From assembly GCF_023656515.1 (NCBI RefSeq), contig NZ_JAMOFV010000006.1, positions 1,961,243 to 2,025,242 on the forward strand: a stretch of 64,000 nucleotides of DNA, given 5' to 3'. This document shows, piece after piece, positions 53,654-62,246 of this stretch. The stretch comes from Clostridium swellfunianum. Its GTDB lineage: Bacteria; Bacillota; Clostridia; Clostridiales; Clostridiaceae. Each line of letters begins with the position of its first letter. Within the stretch, counting starts at the first letter, position 1. The position numbers were made by a program, and so were the translations under genes. Below the pieces are notes generated by a model. That model was not told the origin of the DNA and searched no databases. It saw only the letters and a program-made list of their open reading frames with translations.

Positions 53654-53959
53654 TTATTTCTTTAGTTTCTTTAGTAAACCTTCATAAAGATATTCTAAAT
53701 TCTTAGTATCAACATTTTCCTTCCTCAGCCCGTAAATCCTGTTTTCAGCCATGTGCAAAGTTTCTCTTGCTTCGTTGTAATCATTCTGTCTTATACAAGT
53801 GCTTGCGTAATCAAGAAGGTAATCTATCTTTAAAACTATTTCAGCAAGTTCATCTTTTCCCTCGTTTATTAAGTCCAAAATCAAATTGTATATTTGTGGT
53901 GAAGTATTAGCTTTTATGCTTTTTAGCAAACTATTATTTTTAGCACTTTTTTTCGGCAT
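53654..53959 (-). CDS. Small helical hypothetical protein
   Basis: A 101-residue, probably all-helical protein. The pattern IYNLILDLINEGKDELAEIVLKIDYLL then YNEARETLHMAENRIYG suggests two or three TPR-like helix pairs. There is no signal or membrane helix. GGAGG precedes the ATG. Nothing in the neighbourhood (an acetate transporter gene and a broken dehydrogenase gene) explains it. No family recognised. Confidence 0.55.
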   Translation of the reverse strand: MPKKSAKNNSLLKSIKANTSPQIYNLILDLINEGKDELAEIVLKIDYLLDYASTCIRQNDYNEARETLHMAENRIYGLRKENVDTKNLEYLYEGLLKKLKK

Positions 53960-54154
53960 TTTAAAACCTCCATTAACATTATAATTATTACCTTATAATA
54001 TTTTTTTATAATTTATAAATACTACATCTATTAATATAATTTATATGATCATTATATTAATAGTGTAACCAATTGCATAATCTCTAACTAGCATCCGGAA
54101 TGTGTGGTGATAATTACTTCACTTGACGAACTTATAATACAAAAGAGAAATTTT

Positions 54155-55121
54155 ATGAATTTAGTATTTCTAAACTCAGCCAAGCTTGATTTTGACAGAA
54201 AGCTGGACTTTTCAATCATTGAAATTCTTGCAAAAGTTACAAAGTATGAACATAGCAGCGATGAAGAAATTTTAAAAAGAGTAAAGAATCAGGATATTGT
54301 CATCACAAAAGAGTTGCCTCTTTCAGAAAACTTAATGCGCCAGTTTTCATCTTCAGTAAAGCTAATATGCGAGGCTGGAACAGGCTACAATAACATAAAT
54401 CTTACTGCTGTAAAAGAAAAGAATATTACGGTATGCAACATTCCCGGCTATAGCATTGAAGCAGTAGCCCAGCTTGTTATAACCTTTATACTGACTATAA
54501 GCTCTTCATTAATTAAACAGCAGCTTATGCTTAAAGATAATGATTATAGAAACTTCACCCAAAACCTTACGGTACCTCATTTTGAAGTTTTAGACAAAAC
54601 CCTGGGAGTTATGGGCGCAGGCTCCATAGGAAATCAAGTTATAAAAGTAGTGAGAGCTTTGGGAATGAATATACTTGTATACACTAGAACTCCAAGGCAA
54701 TGGCAGGATAGCGGCATCAGATCTGTATCTTTAATAGAGCTTTTAAATGAAAGCGATCTTGTAAGTATAAATATCCCTCTAACTTCTGAAACAAAGCATC
54801 TTATTAATAAAGACACTCTCAGTGTTATGAAGCCTTCTAGCTTTATAATCAACACATCAAGAGGTGCAATAATTAAGGAGGCAGATCTAATAGAATCTTT
54901 GCAAAGCAATTGCAGGTGCAGCACTCGATGTTCAGGATTCTGAACCGCCAAATCCTTACAGTCCATTATTTACCATGGAGAATATTATTCTTACTCCTCA
55001 CATAGGTTGGAAAACGCTAGAGTCTCGCCAAAGGCTCATAAATATAATTGATGATAACATTAAAATCGTTTATAAACGGCTCTCTAATAAGCGTTGTAGG
55101 CAACAAATAGGTTCTAGATAA
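54155..55121 (+). pseudogene. D-2-hydroxyacid dehydrogenase, frameshifted
   Basis: An NAD-dependent 2-hydroxyacid dehydrogenase of the D-isomer family interrupted by a shift near 54905. The first part runs from MNLVFLNSAKLDFD to EADLIESLQ, with VMGAGSIGNQVIKVVRALGM (NAD fold) and INTSRGAIIKEADL. The continuing part is in the next frame, from 54909: IAGAALDVQDSEPP with the catalytic Glu, then LTPHIGW with the His, to the stop at 55119-55121. The net change is one extra base (or two lost). I start at the ATG at 54155; the upstream GTG has a weaker case. Confidence 0.82.
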
Positions 55122-55136
55122 AACTTCAATAAAATT

Positions 55137-55163
55137 AAAAAAGCCGTTCTTTTGAGCGGCTTT
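55137..55163. terminator. Terminator between the dehydrogenase and apbE
   Basis: GCCGTTC with GAGCGGC arms (one G-U), flanked by A-runs and T-runs on both strands, between the convergent genes. Confidence 0.65.
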
Positions 55164-55167
55164 TAGT

Positions 55168-56262
55168 TTACTGAGCCTTGGCGCCTGTTGCACCTTCGCT
55201 CTTCATTATTTTTTTCATTCCATCAGTTGCTTCTACTTTGCCATCTTTAAACACCCAAATTACTTCAACATTTTTAAGACTTTTTACTAGGGCTTTGCTT
55301 TGCTCATAAGGAAGTAGGAATACTGCTGTTGAAAGAGCATCAGCATCACCTGAGTCCGGTGTCACTATCGTAACTGCACTATAATGTTCACCTGGCATTA
55401 AAGTTTGAGGATCTATAAGATGATGGTAGTTTTTCCCTCCAACAGTATAAAATCTTTCGTAATCTCCGCTGCTGACTACTGATTGATCATTTAAGAATAT
55501 AGTATCCAAAAGATTGTCGTCATCTGCTAGAACAGATTTTCTTGGATCCTGTATTCCTATCCCCCATCTTTCACGGACACCATCAACAGGCTTGCCAAGT
55601 ACTCTCACATTACCACCTGCGCTTATGATTCCTGACTTAAACCCCGAGTTCATAATTTCCTTTGCAACAAGTTCCGTAGCATAACCTTTTGCAACTGCTC
55701 CAACATCCAAACTCATAGCTTTGTCTTCCAAATAAACGGTGCTGTTTTGAACATCTACTATAATCTTATCTATATCTGTATGCTTATTGGCCTCTTTTAG
55801 TGCATCCATCGGTGGAAGTTTTGCATTGTCTGGGTCAATCTTTCCTTCCTCACGGTAGTCATGCCAGATTCTAAGCACTGAACCCATAGCTATGTTGGTA
55901 GCACCATTTGTCTTTTTATCCCAGTCCATAGCGAACTGAATAAGATCAATTATTTCCTTATTTACCTTAACAGGCTTTATGCCGGCATTATCATTAATAG
56001 TTTTAATATTATTAATACCTTCATAGTCGTTGTATATATCATAATACTTATGAAGCTCATTGAACCGCTCTTTAATCTTCTCAAAGTAACCTTTAAATTC
56101 ATCTTCAGTTTTTGTATATCCAACAACCATAGTTACTGTATCAAAAGCATCAAAAAAAGTATCACTGTACTTTGTATATTGAATCTTGCTCTGTTTTTGA
56201 CAACCTGTAAACACAAGCATTATCATGATTACTGCTATAACTGCAGAAGTTATTCTTTTCAT
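55168..56262 (-). CDS. apbE: FAD:protein FMN transferase ApbE, lipoprotein
   Basis: A 364-residue lipoprotein (lipobox VFTGC, Cys21) that moves FMN from FAD to threonine of target proteins outside the membrane. FDTVTMVVGYT, the SLDVGAVAKGYATELVA block, SAGGNVRVLG, and HHLIDPQT are characteristic; the last region binds Mg. The ATG at 56262 is preceded by GCGGAGG; the ATG six bases upstream overlaps it. It is 142 bases downstream of a two-repeat lipoprotein gene on the same strand, a probable substrate. Confidence 0.95.
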   Translation of the reverse strand: MKRITSAVIAVIMIMLVFTGCQKQSKIQYTKYSDTFFDAFDTVTMVVGYTKTEDEFKGYFEKIKERFNELHKYYDIYNDYEGINNIKTINDNAGIKPVKVNKEIIDLIQFAMDWDKKTNGATNIAMGSVLRIWHDYREEGKIDPDNAKLPPMDALKEANKHTDIDKIIVDVQNSTVYLEDKAMSLDVGAVAKGYATELVAKEIMNSGFKSGIISAGGNVRVLGKPVDGVRERWGIGIQDPRKSVLADDDNLLDTIFLNDQSVVSSGDYERFYTVGGKNYHHLIDPQTLMPGEHYSAVTIVTPDSGDADALSTAVFLLPYEQSKALVKSLKNVEVIWVFKDGKVEATDGMKKIMKSEGATGAKAQ

Positions 56263-56359
56263 AGCCATCCTCCGCTTTATTACTTTTTATACTTGATATT
56301 ATCAATATCTCAACACTCATTTATAATAACAAAACAACACTTATAATACAATAATATCG

Positions 56360-56390
56360 CAAAATAAAACTCCTCCAATTATGGAGGAGT
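56360..56390 (-). terminator. Terminator after the two-repeat lipoprotein gene
   Basis: ACTCCTCCA (56369-56377) pairs with TGGAGGAGT (56382-56390) and TTTTATTTT follows on the minus strand. It separates the gene from apbE, which may rely on readthrough or its own promoter. Confidence 0.7.
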
Positions 56391-56404
56391 ATATGATATA
56401 AATA

Positions 56405-57517
56405 TTATTTAGCGTTTTGTGAGGCTTCTTCTACAGCAGCTATATAATCTTGAACTGATATTGTAACTGAAGACTTAAGTTCAGCAACATCTGGAACCGC
56501 TGGATGAGCATCATCCTTCTTCACAGTCTTCATTCCCTTTATATCTGCTATCGACTTGCCTTCCATCCATTTTCCTAAAGCATCAGCTTGTTGGTACCAT
56601 TCTTTACCTATCTTTGAGGCCTTAACCATACCATAGCCTTCTTTAAGTTCAACCTTAGTCTTTGGTGCATCAGCCTTATTTGACTTAACCTTACCAGTAT
56701 TATCAAACTCTACTTTAGTCTGAGCATTATCTATTATAACCTTAACAACTTTTCCATCTTTATCAAATGCACCTAAAGCCATTACTGTATCAACTTGAGC
56801 TAATGGAAGAACTTCTTTTCCATCCTTGTCTTTTCCAAGAGCCTTTGAGCTTGATGTAGATACACCATGCCCTAAACCAATCTTCTCAGCACCCTTAACT
56901 TCTACAGCGTTAGCATATGCTTCTTCAACTGCCTTTATATAGTCTTGTACTGATACTGTAACTGAAGACTTAAGTTCAGCAACATCTGGAACCGCTGGAT
57001 GAGCATCATCCTTCTTTACAGTCTTCATTGCTTTTATATCTGCAACAGTCTTGCCTTCCATCCATTTTCCTAAAGCTTCAGCTTGTTGATACCATTCTTT
57101 TTGAATCTTTGAAGCCTTTATCATACCATAGTTCTCTTTAAGTTCTACTTTAGTCTTTCCTGGAACCTTAGTATCTGTTTTTAAAGTAAGATCCTTATTG
57201 AAATCTACCTTAGTTTGTGCATTATCTATAGTTACTTTAAGTACCTTCCCATCCTTGTCAAATGCAACAGCTGCTATAACTGTGTCAACTTGTCCAAGTG
57301 GAAGTACTTCCTTTCCGTCTTTGTCTGTTCCAAGATCCTTTGAACTAGCTATTGAAGTTAAGTGTCCAAGACCAACTTTAGCTATTCCTGATGCACTTGC
57401 AGCTGGTGCAGTAGTTCCAGGTTTATTGTTATTTGCAGGTGTTGTTTTTTGTCCACATCCTGCTAATAAAGATGCTGCTAATACTGCTGATAAAACTAAT
57501 GATACTGTTTTTTTCAT
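56405..57517 (-). CDS. Two-repeat lipoprotein with FMN-binding-like (SSVT) motifs, probable ApbE target
   Basis: A 370-residue surface protein. A lipobox (LLAG-Cys21) is followed by a Thr/Pro/Ala linker (about 24-44) and two copies of a ~160-residue domain (about 45-209 and 210-370), 165 residues apart. Each copy holds VGLGH or IGLGH, DKDGKVLKVTIDNAQTKV-type, GKWMEGK and DAHPAVPDV. Each ends SSVTVSVQDYI or SSVTISVQDYI (Thr187 and Thr352), where FMN_bind domains have Ser-Gly-Ala-Thr and ApbE attaches FMN to the threonine. ATG at 57517 preceded by GGAGGGG. apbE follows. Confidence 0.78.
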   Translation of the reverse strand: MKKTVSLVLSAVLAASLLAGCGQKTTPANNNKPGTTAPAASASGIAKVGLGHLTSIASSKDLGTDKDGKEVLPLGQVDTVIAAVAFDKDGKVLKVTIDNAQTKVDFNKDLTLKTDTKVPGKTKVELKENYGMIKASKIQKEWYQQAEALGKWMEGKTVADIKAMKTVKKDDAHPAVPDVAELKSSVTVSVQDYIKAVEEAYANAVEVKGAEKIGLGHGVSTSSSKALGKDKDGKEVLPLAQVDTVMALGAFDKDGKVVKVIIDNAQTKVEFDNTGKVKSNKADAPKTKVELKEGYGMVKASKIGKEWYQQADALGKWMEGKSIADIKGMKTVKKDDAHPAVPDVAELKSSVTISVQDYIAAVEEASQNAK

Positions 57518-57753
57518 TTTTACCCCTCCACCCAATTGTGAAAACTTTAATTTTTAATCACATGTTTATAATACCATATCGTTAATAAATTGACAATACT
57601 TTTGGTAAAAAAATATAAAAATATCAAGTTTATTTCCTTTGCTTGTCTATTTATCCAATGTAATCGGAATCAATTCATGTATATAATTCCACTATACGCT
57701 TAATCAACTCTTTTTAATGATAAAATGTTAACTTTAATATGCTAAACAATAAA

Positions 57754-57783
57754 CAAAGCGCGCTACTAAATGAACGCACTTTG
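57754..57783 (-). terminator. Terminator of the unassigned transporter gene
   Basis: CAAAGCGCG (57754-57762) pairs with CGCACTTTG (57775-57783), one G-T, just downstream of the stop on the minus strand. The rest of 57518-57753 is A+T-rich with nothing else visible. Confidence 0.65.
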
Positions 57784-57802
57784 CTCTTTATATCCTTATG
57801 AT

Positions 57803-59200
57803 TTAAATTAGGAACATAGCAACTATGGTAGTAGCTACTAATCCTATTATAACAGGTTTAATGTTTTTCTTAGCTAACTCAAATGCATCAACACCACAAA
57901 TAGCAGCCACAGGTATAACTGCCCAAGGAATTATTGTTCCTCCACCTACCCAAATGCCTGCAATTTGCCCTAGGGCAGTAAGAGTTGCTGTTCCTCCACC
58001 TAAAGATGCTGAAAATATATTGGCAATAGATCCTACTAATGGAATTCCTGAAAAACCAGAACCATCAAGACCTGTTATTGCTCCAACTGCGGTTAGCGTA
58101 CTTGCTGAAACAACAGAATTTAATGGAACTATATTAGCTAGTGCTACACCTAAATCATTAACTATTCCATGAGAAGCTTCAGGCAATATTTTCCCAAATA
58201 TATCATTGAAAGCTGAATCACCTAGGTAGAAGAAAGCAGCTACAGGCACTACAATCCCAAAAATTCTAAAACCGAATTGAAGTCCTTTTACAAGGTTATC
58301 AGATATTTTTTCTAGAGATTTTCCTTTGTAAGCTATAACAGAAATAAGGCTAAGTATAAACACCGCTGTTCCACCAATGAGCGCTGTTGCATCTCCTCCT
58401 TGAAGTTTTGCAACAAACATTATAACTATATCTAAAGCAAAAAGAAACAGAATAAGTAGAGCTAAAAGTCTTCTCAACTTCTTAGAAGAAATTAATTTTT
58501 CACCTGATTGACTGTCTTCTGACTCCTCTATTTTATATTCAACTGGAAGTATACCAGATTTTATATCCTTCCTTAAAAAATAGAAACCTGCTGCTGTAGT
58601 TACTATCCCCATTACAACAACAAGAGGAACACTTGCTGAAATAACTTCTATTACAGGAATTCCTGCAGCATCAGCAGTAAGCTTTGGTGCTGCTTGGATT
58701 ATATAATCGCTAGATAAAGCTATACCATGACCAAACAAATTCATTGAAACAGCTACTCCGATAGCCGGCAGTCCAGCTTTCTTAGCTATAGGAAGGAACA
58801 ATGCTCCAATAAGTGCTACTGCTGGCGATGGCCAGAAGAACCAAGATAAAATCATCATTACTATACCAATAACCCAATAAGCTATCCAGTAATTCTTTAT
58901 TATCCCCTTAAAGGGCGATACTATTTCATCATTAATACCTGAAGCCATAAGCGTATTGCTCATTGCAGTAATAATAGAAATAATAAAAATTGTAGGCATA
59001 AGTTCTTTTGTAGCAAAAACAAAGCTATTAAATACTCCCATGGCAGACTTATAAACAGATTGGGTCCCCGTTAGTCCTAGAACAAAGATACCTATTATAC
59101 ATATAAGTGATATATCTTTTTTCTTCACCATTGCAGCAATAATTATTATAATGAAAATGAGATAGATGTAATGGAGTGGTGTTAAAGTTATGTTAATCAT
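57803..59200 (-). CDS. Multi-span membrane transporter, ion-transporter-superfamily-like
   Basis: A 465-residue membrane protein with about 12 hydrophobic segments. The pattern (paired Gly/Pro-rich re-entrant regions such as GHGIALSSDYIIQAAPKL and SLGGGTATLTALGQIAGIWVGGGTIIPW) resembles the ion-transporter superfamily that carries carboxylates. I cannot place it in a named family. The ATG at 59200 has GGAGGAG before it; an in-frame TTG 12 bases upstream overlaps that site. It is upstream of the two-repeat lipoprotein gene and apbE, on the same strand but 285 bases apart. Confidence 0.7.
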   Translation of the reverse strand: MINITLTPLHYIYLIFIIIIIAAMVKKKDISLICIIGIFVLGLTGTQSVYKSAMGVFNSFVFATKELMPTIFIISIITAMSNTLMASGINDEIVSPFKGIIKNYWIAYWVIGIVMMILSWFFWPSPAVALIGALFLPIAKKAGLPAIGVAVSMNLFGHGIALSSDYIIQAAPKLTADAAGIPVIEVISASVPLVVVMGIVTTAAGFYFLRKDIKSGILPVEYKIEESEDSQSGEKLISSKKLRRLLALLILFLFALDIVIMFVAKLQGGDATALIGGTAVFILSLISVIAYKGKSLEKISDNLVKGLQFGFRIFGIVVPVAAFFYLGDSAFNDIFGKILPEASHGIVNDLGVALANIVPLNSVVSASTLTAVGAITGLDGSGFSGIPLVGSIANIFSASLGGGTATLTALGQIAGIWVGGGTIIPWAVIPVAAICGVDAFELAKKNIKPVIIGLVATTIVAMFLI

Positions 59201-59371
59201 GTACTCCTCCAAATATAATTAATTATAATATCAGAATATGCTAGTGAGCTTTACTTAGTTACAAAAATATAGTGCATAAAAAGTTAACAAAACTTTTACT
59301 TCTTAGTAACTACCTATGTACCAATTAACAGTTATAATTGAAGTATATTTTTTCTTTGGAGGAATGCTAAA

Positions 59372-59764
59372 TTGAATCTTAAAAACTATATTAATAAATT
59401 CTCTTACTACTTTAAGGATTCTTACAGTGTAGACAGGTTTTCAAAATATCTAATTGTGGGAGGCGCAATACTTTCAGCATTAAGATATACAGTCATTTTA
59501 GGATATGCTTTTGTTGTATATGGTATTTGGAGAACTCTTTCAAAAAATAAGCCAAAACGATATAAGGAACTATATGCTTTTGAGAAATACCGTAATAGTA
59601 TAATACAGAAATTTTATTTATTTAGGGAATCTTTTAAACATAGAAGTAAATATAAAATTTTCAAATGTCCAAACTGTTCTCAAAAACTTAGAGTACCGAG
59701 ACATACTGGAAAGATTATTATCTCCTGTAAAAAATGCGGTGCAGAATTTAGAGGCAAATCATAG
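59372..59764 (+). CDS. Small membrane protein with C-terminal zinc ribbon
   Basis: A 130-residue protein that starts at TTG with GGAGGAATG before it. One or two membrane helices (about 26-60; YLIVGGAILSAL and YAFVVYGIW) are followed by a basic helix and a zinc ribbon with CPNC and CKKC in the last 40 residues. The zinc ribbon faces the cytoplasm if the N-terminus is inside. No named family and no informative neighbour. Confidence 0.7.
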   Translation: MNLKNYINKFSYYFKDSYSVDRFSKYLIVGGAILSALRYTVILGYAFVVYGIWRTLSKNKPKRYKELYAFEKYRNSIIQKFYLFRESFKHRSKYKIFKCPNCSQKLRVPRHTGKIIISCKKCGAEFRGKS

Positions 59765-59980
59765 GTTAAAACCAATATAAATCAGCAAGGAAAATATTAC
59801 TATTCTAAACTATGCTTTTATCTCCGTTACTCTAATCCTAATAAAGCTTTTAAGTTTATTATTTTTAGCCCTTCTTCATAATTTCTACATATTTCGCTAT
59901 TATAATTAATACATACAATATTTTAAGTAATATTCCCCTATTACTTAATCTCCCTATTTAAAACCCCAAATCCCAATTAT
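59765..59980. other. Intergenic stretch without recognised genes
   Basis: A+T-rich sequence between the zinc-ribbon gene and two terminator-like hairpins. No frame with a ribosome-binding site or RNA gene was seen. Confidence 0.45.
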
Positions 59981-59982
59981 CC

Positions 59983-60017
59983 AAAAGGAAGTTTATCAAT
60001 ATGATAAACTTCTTTTT
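59983..60017 (+). terminator. Plus-strand hairpin terminator
   Basis: GAAGTTTATCA (59988-59998) pairs with TGATAAACTTC (60002-60012), with TTTTT after it. It ends a plus-strand transcript that began about 220 bases upstream. Confidence 0.6.
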
Positions 60018-60040
60018 ATATATATTCATCAAATGACTTA

Positions 60041-60092
60041 TATAATTAAGCACCTATTGATAAATACTTTTATCAATAGGTGCTTAATTATA
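60041..60092. terminator. Perfect 24-base-pair hairpin
   Basis: A 24-base inverted repeat (60041-60064 with 60069-60092) with loop TACT. It lies 29 bases downstream of the DUF3006 stop on the minus strand, so it probably ends the purB-DUF3006 transcript, although no long T-run follows. Confidence 0.5.
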
Positions 60093-60120
60093 TGCTGCAA
60101 AAGACTGCTGTTTTGCTCAA

Positions 60121-60333
60121 CTATGACCAAATGTCTTTAGTAAGCTCTTCTATTAGTTTTCTTTTCTTTTTAGTTTCGTAAATATCTATAGTTATAGAAT
60201 TATCCTCAATACTTAGTACATCCCCTTCTTTTGCATCAGCAGGGATTTGAGATTTCTCAATATTCACCATTGTGTTATCTTCTTTTTCACAAACTACGTA
60301 TTTTCCTTCAAATCTATCAATAGTGACCTTCAT
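60121..60333 (-). CDS. DUF3006 family protein
   Basis: A 70-residue protein beginning MKVTIDRFEGKYVVCEKEDN; this opening and the ADAKEGDVLSIEDN block are the DUF3006 pattern. I start it at the ATG at 60333, where the protein has the family's normal length; the ORF can be extended to 60366, but the extra residues do not fit. It directly follows purB on the same strand. Function unknown. Confidence 0.75.
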   Translation of the reverse strand: MKVTIDRFEGKYVVCEKEDNTMVNIEKSQIPADAKEGDVLSIEDNSITIDIYETKKKRKLIEELTKDIWS

Positions 60334-60391
60334 ATTACAGCCCCACATTATCTTTTCATAGTTCAAAGATAATATTAAACATAACTAAGGT

Positions 60392-61822
60392 TTATATTTG
60401 AATTTCTGTAACAATAGATTTAATCTCCTTATTCTGCTCAAGAATAGGATTTATATTTTCATTGATAAACTCTTCAACTTGACCAGGAGCCCTTCCTATA
60501 AATTTCTCAGCACTTACAGAAGCTAATATTTCATCCTTAGTCATATTAAAAGCTAAATCCTTTGAAATTCTATCTATTAGATCATTTTCCATACCTAATT
60601 CTTTAACTCTTTTTGCAGCTTCCATTGAATGTATTCTAATTCTTTCATGCAATTCCTGTCTGTCGCAGCCTTTTTTTACTGCTTCCATTAGAATATTTTC
60701 TGTAGCCATAAAAGGTAGTTCATTTTGTATATGTGCCTGTATTACCTTCTCGTAAACCACTAAATTGCTAGCTACATTTATATATAAATTCAGTACCCCA
60801 TCGAGAGCAAGAAAAGCTTCTGGCACTGCTATTCTCTTATTTGCGGAATCATCAAGGGTTCGTTCAAACCATTGTGTAGATGCCGTTATTGCAGGATTCA
60901 AGGAATCGACAATTATATATCTGCAAAGTGCTCCCATTCTTTCTGTTCTCATAGGATTTCTTTTGTAGGCCATGGCTGAAGATCCTATTTGATTCTTTTC
61001 AAAGGGCTCTTCTATTTCCTTCATGCTTTGAAGTAATCTTATATCATTGCTAAATTTGTATGCACTTTGCGCAATTTGAGATAGGGCATTAAGTACAATA
61101 GAATCAATCTTTCGAGGATATGTTTGACCTGTAACTGGAAAAGCGGTTTTAAATCCCATCTTTTCTGTAACCATCTTATCAAGCATCTTGACTAGCTCCT
61201 CATTTCCGTCAAACAATTCCATAAAGCTTGCTTGAGTTCCAGTTGTACCTTTAACACCTCTAAACATCATATTTTCAATTACAAAATTTAAATTTTCGAA
61301 ATCAATTAAAAGGTCTTGAATCCATAAGGTTGCCCTTTTTCCAACTGTTGTTAGCTGTGCTGGCTGAAAATGGGTAAATCCAAGAGTGGGAACGCTTTTA
61401 TATTTCATAGCAAATCTTGAAAGAGCCTCGATAGTTTTAATCAACTTTTGCTTTATTAGAAGCATTCCTTCCTTCATTACTATCAAATCAGTATTATCTC
61501 CCACGTAGCAGCTTGTGGCACCTAAGTGTATAATTCCTTTTGCAGACGGACATTGAAGACCATAGGCATAGACATGACTCATGACATCATGTCTGGTTTC
61601 TTTTTCTCTTCTTTCTGCATCTTCATAATTTACGTTATCCATATTATTTTTAAGCTCATTTATTTGTTCTTCAGTTATGTTTATGCCTAGTTCTTTTTCA
61701 CATTCAGCTAGCACTACCCAAAGTCTTCTCCAGGTCTTAAACTTCATTTCATCAGAAAATAAGTACGACATCTCTTTTGAAGAATACCTAATATCAAGCG
61801 GTGATTTATATCTATCTCTCAT
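60392..61822 (-). CDS. purB: Adenylosuccinate lyase
   Basis: Cleaves fumarate from SAICAR and from adenylosuccinate in purine synthesis. The 476-residue protein has RHDVMSHVYAYG and HLGATSCYVGDN, the catalytic His region THFQPAQLTTVGKR, and the signature GSSAMAYKRNPMRTE. Length fits. An inverted repeat (61903-61925) lies about 80 bases upstream. DUF3006 follows by 58 bases. Confidence 0.96.
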   Translation of the reverse strand: MRDRYKSPLDIRYSSKEMSYLFSDEMKFKTWRRLWVVLAECEKELGINITEEQINELKNNMDNVNYEDAERREKETRHDVMSHVYAYGLQCPSAKGIIHLGATSCYVGDNTDLIVMKEGMLLIKQKLIKTIEALSRFAMKYKSVPTLGFTHFQPAQLTTVGKRATLWIQDLLIDFENLNFVIENMMFRGVKGTTGTQASFMELFDGNEELVKMLDKMVTEKMGFKTAFPVTGQTYPRKIDSIVLNALSQIAQSAYKFSNDIRLLQSMKEIEEPFEKNQIGSSAMAYKRNPMRTERMGALCRYIIVDSLNPAITASTQWFERTLDDSANKRIAVPEAFLALDGVLNLYINVASNLVVYEKVIQAHIQNELPFMATENILMEAVKKGCDRQELHERIRIHSMEAAKRVKELGMENDLIDRISKDLAFNMTKDEILASVSAEKFIGRAPGQVEEFINENINPILEQNKEIKSIVTEIQI

Positions 61823-61902
61823 ACAACTACCTCCGTATAATTTAAATATAAATAGAGTTATAGTTCATATTATATCACATATATTTAATTTTAACACCAT
61901 AT

Positions 61903-61925
61903 TTTCGTTCGTGTTTCCAACGAAA
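61903..61925. promoter_or_regulatory. Candidate operator between purB and the DUF378 gene
   Basis: TTTCGTT (61903-61909) and AACGAAA (61919-61925) form an inverted repeat with a 9-base spacer, in the divergent purB/DUF378 upstream region. It might be a PurR-type or other site, but I cannot assign it. Confidence 0.35.
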
Positions 61926-61934
61926 GTTTTTGAT

Positions 61935-61963
61935 TTGTTCTTATTCTTTACTCATATTAATAT
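61935..61963 (+). promoter_or_regulatory. Promoter of the DUF378 gene
   Basis: TTGTTC (61935-61940), 17 bases, TAATAT (61958-61963), about 35 bases before the ATG at 61999. Confidence 0.55.
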
Positions 61964-61998
61964 AATTTACTAAGATAATAATTATATGAGGAGGAAAC

Positions 61999-62217
61999 AT
62001 GTATAAGTTAAGTATAATCGATAAAATTTCTTTTATCCTTGTCATTATTGGAGCTTTAAATTGGGGATTAGTTGGGCTTTTTAATTTTGATTTAGTGCAG
62101 GCTTTATTCGGAGGCAGTCTTCAGGTTTTAACAAGAATTCTTTACATATTGGTTGGCGTCGCTGGAATAGACGTACTTTCACTCTTAATCAAAGCCAAAA
62201 GCAAAAAATTCAAATAA
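61999..62217 (+). CDS. DUF378 small membrane protein
   Basis: A 72-residue protein with two membrane helices, ISFILVIIGALNWGLVGLF and LYILVGVAGIDVLSLL. The ALNWGLVG motif marks the DUF378 family, which is widespread and of unknown role. GAGGAGG precedes the ATG. A perfect palindromic terminator follows. Confidence 0.9.
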   Translation: MYKLSIIDKISFILVIIGALNWGLVGLFNFDLVQALFGGSLQVLTRILYILVGVAGIDVLSLLIKAKSKKFK

Positions 62218-62246
62218 TAAAAGGCTCATATGAGCCTTTTATTATT
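62213..62246. terminator. Perfect 34-base palindrome, terminator of both convergent genes
   Basis: A self-complementary 34-base sequence centred on ATAT. It ends the DUF378 gene on the plus strand and ptsH on the minus strand, whose stop it includes. Confidence 0.82.

Noticed and set aside
54634-54966. 110-residue minus-strand frame over the hydroxyacid dehydrogenase
   Set aside because: Antisense shadow; the plus frame holds family motifs on both sides of the shift.
57825-58172. 115-residue plus-strand frame inside the unassigned transporter
   Set aside because: Opposite-strand shadow of a Gly/Ala-rich membrane protein with no start signal.
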